DNA from: Desulfobacteraceae bacterium
Lineage (GTDB): Bacteria; Desulfobacterota; Desulfobacteria; Desulfobacterales; Desulfobacteraceae
NCBI GenBank assembly: GCA_003354055.1
Contig: PIVQ01000282.1
Location: 1 to 8,569, forward strand
Length of the DNA: 8,569 bases
Direction: 5' to 3'
Shown: one piece after another, positions 6,302-8,569 of the stretch
How the letters are laid out: each line of letters begins with the position of its first letter
Position numbering within the stretch: the stretch's first letter is position 1
The notes under the pieces: generated by a model
The model's database searches: none
Seen by the model: the letters and a program-made list of their open reading frames with translations, nothing else
Told to the model about the DNA's origin: nothing
Made by a program: the position numbers and the translations under genes

Positions 6302-8569
6302 ATGACAAATTCCATCCGAACCAAAGCCGTTATCTATACCATTGCCATTGTTATTCTGACTTCAGTTATCTCTGCTGTGGGCTTTTCTCTTTTGAGCATC
6401 AACCAGACCCGGCGGGACAACCAGCGGGTCCTCCACACAGCGATGGTCAGCTTTGAAAGAAATTTTACTAAGATTCCCGGTGCGGTGGACAAGCAGTTCA
6501 ACACCTTTATGAATGAAAAGGATCTGGCCATCCAGACCCTGCAAACAGTCCAAATGGGCTGGAATCTGGAAATAGGCCTCTCCTTTGCCGGCACCTTTGA
6601 TACCTATGAGGAGTTGCTGATCAAAAGCGGAATACTGGACGGGTTCGCCTTTTACTATGCACCGAGGTTCACGGGCGATGAAACCCTTGCTCTTTATTAT
6701 ACCAGGGAGTTGGGACGATTGGTTCAGGTTGAGGAAAATACCCATTTTCAGCGCCTTTCCTTTGGCAGAAAGCAAATAGAGGATCCCGGCCACTTCCCTT
6801 TGATATTTACCCCGACGCGTGCCTATGCGCTGACGCTGAGAAGCGGAGAATTATTTTTAGAGGTTGAATCTGATTATACGGTTGATCCGTCCGGAACCTT
6901 CGCCCCACGGCATATCGGCTCATTTGTGTTTGAAAAAAGGATGGGTGTCAATCTTGAGGCTATGAACGAGGAAATGGGGGTGAACTATGCCCTGTATGAC
7001 GCGAATGGAAAATTCGGTGCCGGCACCATTGCCATGCCTGATTTGAAGACTAAGACTGCGGTGTTCAGCCATGAACGGATCCTGGAGCTGGTCGATAACA
7101 ACAATTATAAATACGACTCCCTGCTGATGCCCCTGACATATAAGGATCATACCGTGGGATATGTGTCCGTTAACATTCCCCATGCAGCCACCTATACTAA
7201 AATTAAAGAAACGGTAAGTGTACTGGCAATGATTTCAGTGGCCATTGTGTTGGGTATGTTTTTTTTCAGCTGGTTTGCGGTAACCCGGTTCAGCCGCCCC
7301 ATACTTGAACTCACCCAGGCTGCCTCGGAAATTGCCAAGGGGAATCTGAATCAGGATATCCGTATCTCAGGGCGTGACGAACTGGGCAGTCTGGCCAAGA
7401 GTTTTGCCCACATGAGGGATGCGGTGCGGGAGAAATTAGAGGAAATCCAGGAGAAGAATGCCAATCTGAGCAAGATGGATCGGTTAAAGGATGAGTTCCT
7501 TTCCAATACCTCCCATGAACTCAAGACGCCCCTTAACGGGATTATCGGTATCGCCGAATCCCTTCTGGGCGGTGCCACAGGAGAGCTTGCCAACGATACC
7601 CGGGACAACCTGTCCCTGATTGTGGCCAGTGGCAAACGATTGAGCAGCCTTGTAAACGATCTTCTTGATTTTTCCAAGCTTAAAAATAAGGAAATCAGCC
7701 TTAGACTCCGTCCGGTTGACATGTTTCAGGTCACCGAAATGGTAATGAAGTTGAGCAGGCCACTGGTCAACGGCCGCCCACTTGAGTTAGTCAACCTAAT
7801 CCCTCGGGATACCACCATGGTGGTGGGGGATGAAAATAGGCTCCAGCAGATCCTCCATAATATCATCGGTAATGCCATTAAATTTACCGAGCAGGGACAA
7901 ATAACAGTCACCGCGCAGGAAGGCGACGGGATGATAGAATTCTTCGTTTCCGATACCGGTATTGGTATTTCTGAGGAGAAACTCCACGTCATCTTTGAAT
8001 CCTTTGAACAGGCAGACGGCTCCATTGAACGGGAGTTCGGGGGGACCGGTCTTGGACTTGCTATCACCAAAAGCCTTGTGGAGCTTCACGGCGGCGGCAT
8101 CCGCGCAGATTCCCGTGACCGCATCACAGGTGCTCGGATTGTTTTCTCCATACCTAAAGTCGCAGAAGGGGATCTTTCCCTCGATGCGCCGGTAATCTCT
8201 GCCGCATCTGCCTCCGCCGCCGGGTTAACTGAAACCCTTAAACCCCTTTCCGTGAATACCGCAGGTAGGAAAGATCGCCCGGACCGCAGGTCCCGGGATA
8301 TTACACCGGAGCCGGGCAAAGAAAAACGGACAGGGGTTATGGACCGCAGAGAACTATTGATCCAGGAGAGTTTTGATGGTGTAAAGGTTCTGGCTGTGGA
8401 TGATGAGGAAGTGAATCTCAAGGTGATTGAAAACAATCTCACCATTGCCGGAGTAAATGCCGTATGTGCCAGTTCCGGGGATGAGGCCCTTACCATCCTT
8501 GAGGAATATACGCCGGATATCATTTTATTGGATGTGATGATGCCCAAGATGAACGGGTATGAAACCGCA
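6302..8569 (+). CDS. Hybrid sensor histidine kinase with large periplasmic domain (3' partial)
   Basis: The frame is open from the ATG at 6302 to the last base, 756 codons, and continues past the window. An in-frame TAA at 6293-6295 blocks any longer start, and the ribosome site is weak. Membrane helix 1 spans about residues 9-30. A periplasmic region (about 31-303) has a Cache-like end, with NYALYDANGKFGAG and DHTVGYVSVNIPH. Helix 2 spans about 305-330. HAMP (about 326-385) includes SRPILELTQAASEIAKGNL and DELGSLAKSF. HisKA has the H-box SNTSHELKTPLNGIIG with His405. The ATPase has Asn520/Asn524, SDTGIGI with Asp551, FESFEQ and GGTGLGLAI near Gly583. An Ala-rich, then basic linker of about 80 residues precedes a receiver with DDEE at 700-703 and phospho-acceptor Asp744 in LLDVMMP. 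The receiver is cut off before its Thr and Lys, and further domains may follow. It probably shares a transcript with the binding protein just upstream, which may present the ligand to it. Confidence 0.92.
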   Translation, partial: MTNSIRTKAVIYTIAIVILTSVISAVGFSLLSINQTRRDNQRVLHTAMVSFERNFTKIPGAVDKQFNTFMNEKDLAIQTLQTVQMGWNLEIGLSFAGTFDTYEELLIKSGILDGFAFYYAPRFTGDETLALYYTRELGRLVQVEENTHFQRLSFGRKQIEDPGHFPLIFTPTRAYALTLRSGELFLEVESDYTVDPSGTFAPRHIGSFVFEKRMGVNLEAMNEEMGVNYALYDANGKFGAGTIAMPDLKTKTAVFSHERILELVDNNNYKYDSLLMPLTYKDHTVGYVSVNIPHAATYTKIKETVSVLAMISVAIVLGMFFFSWFAVTRFSRPILELTQAASEIAKGNLNQDIRISGRDELGSLAKSFAHMRDAVREKLEEIQEKNANLSKMDRLKDEFLSNTSHELKTPLNGIIGIAESLLGGATGELANDTRDNLSLIVASGKRLSSLVNDLLDFSKLKNKEISLRLRPVDMFQVTEMVMKLSRPLVNGRPLELVNLIPRDTTMVVGDENRLQQILHNIIGNAIKFTEQGQITVTAQEGDGMIEFFVSDTGIGISEEKLHVIFESFEQADGSIEREFGGTGLGLAITKSLVELHGGGIRADSRDRITGARIVFSIPKVAEGDLSLDAPVISAASASAAGLTETLKPLSVNTAGRKDRPDRRSRDITPEPGKEKRTGVMDRRELLIQESFDGVKVLAVDDEEVNLKVIENNLTIAGVNAVCASSGDEALTILEEYTPDIILLDVMMPKMNGYETA

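Noticed and set aside
8086..8547. 153-codon minus-strand frame at the right edge, rich in Ser and Arg
   Set aside because: It is antisense to the kinase linker and receiver, whose motifs (DDEE, LLDVMMP) are unmistakable.

Overview
The window looks like chromosome from a free-living, moderate-GC, Gram-negative bacterium, most likely a sulfate-reducing member of the Desulfobacterota (Desulfobacteraceae-like). This rests on the MetF-type C-terminus, the PEP-CTERM surface protein, the YebG homologue with a histone-like tail and the density of large hybrid histidine kinases. The taxonomy is inference from protein style, not from a database match.

Layout. (1) Bases 1-300 hold the 3' end of a methylenetetrahydrofolate reductase gene and a strong rho-independent terminator. 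(2) Bases 310-946, minus strand, encode a PEP-CTERM exported protein. Its signal peptide and mature region lie in different frames, so as written the gene is broken by one base. (3) Bases 947-1327 hold no convincing gene, but they contain a very good plus-strand terminator that no visible gene explains. (4) Bases 1328-1696 encode a YebG-family (SOS-type) protein with a Lys/Ala/Pro-rich histone-H1-like tail. (5) Convergent to it, 1739-4474 on the minus strand encode a CHASE-PAS-HisKA-HATPase-REC hybrid histidine kinase. (6) A divergent intergenic region (4475-4763) carries a sigma70-like promoter and two short dyads. (7) Bases 4764-6212 encode an exported ABC-type solute-binding protein. It is followed after an 89-bp gap, which contains a perfect hairpin, by (8) a second membrane-bound hybrid kinase (6302 to beyond 8569). 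That kinase has a large periplasmic domain, HAMP, HisKA, HATPase and the start of a REC domain, and it runs off the window.

How the genes may work together. The clearest functional unit is the solute-binding protein plus the downstream kinase. No ABC permease or ATPase genes lie beside the binding protein inside the window, and the kinase has a periplasmic domain of about 270 residues. The binding protein may therefore act as a periplasmic co-sensor for the kinase, in the way LuxP serves LuxQ or TorT serves TorS. This is inference. The divergent CHASE kinase is a second, independent sensor. The MetF, PEP-CTERM and YebG genes show no functional link to the signalling genes. I see no mobile element, CRISPR array, tRNA or rRNA. 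I also see no clearly new defence or biosynthetic system; the odd points are individual ones listed in the findings.
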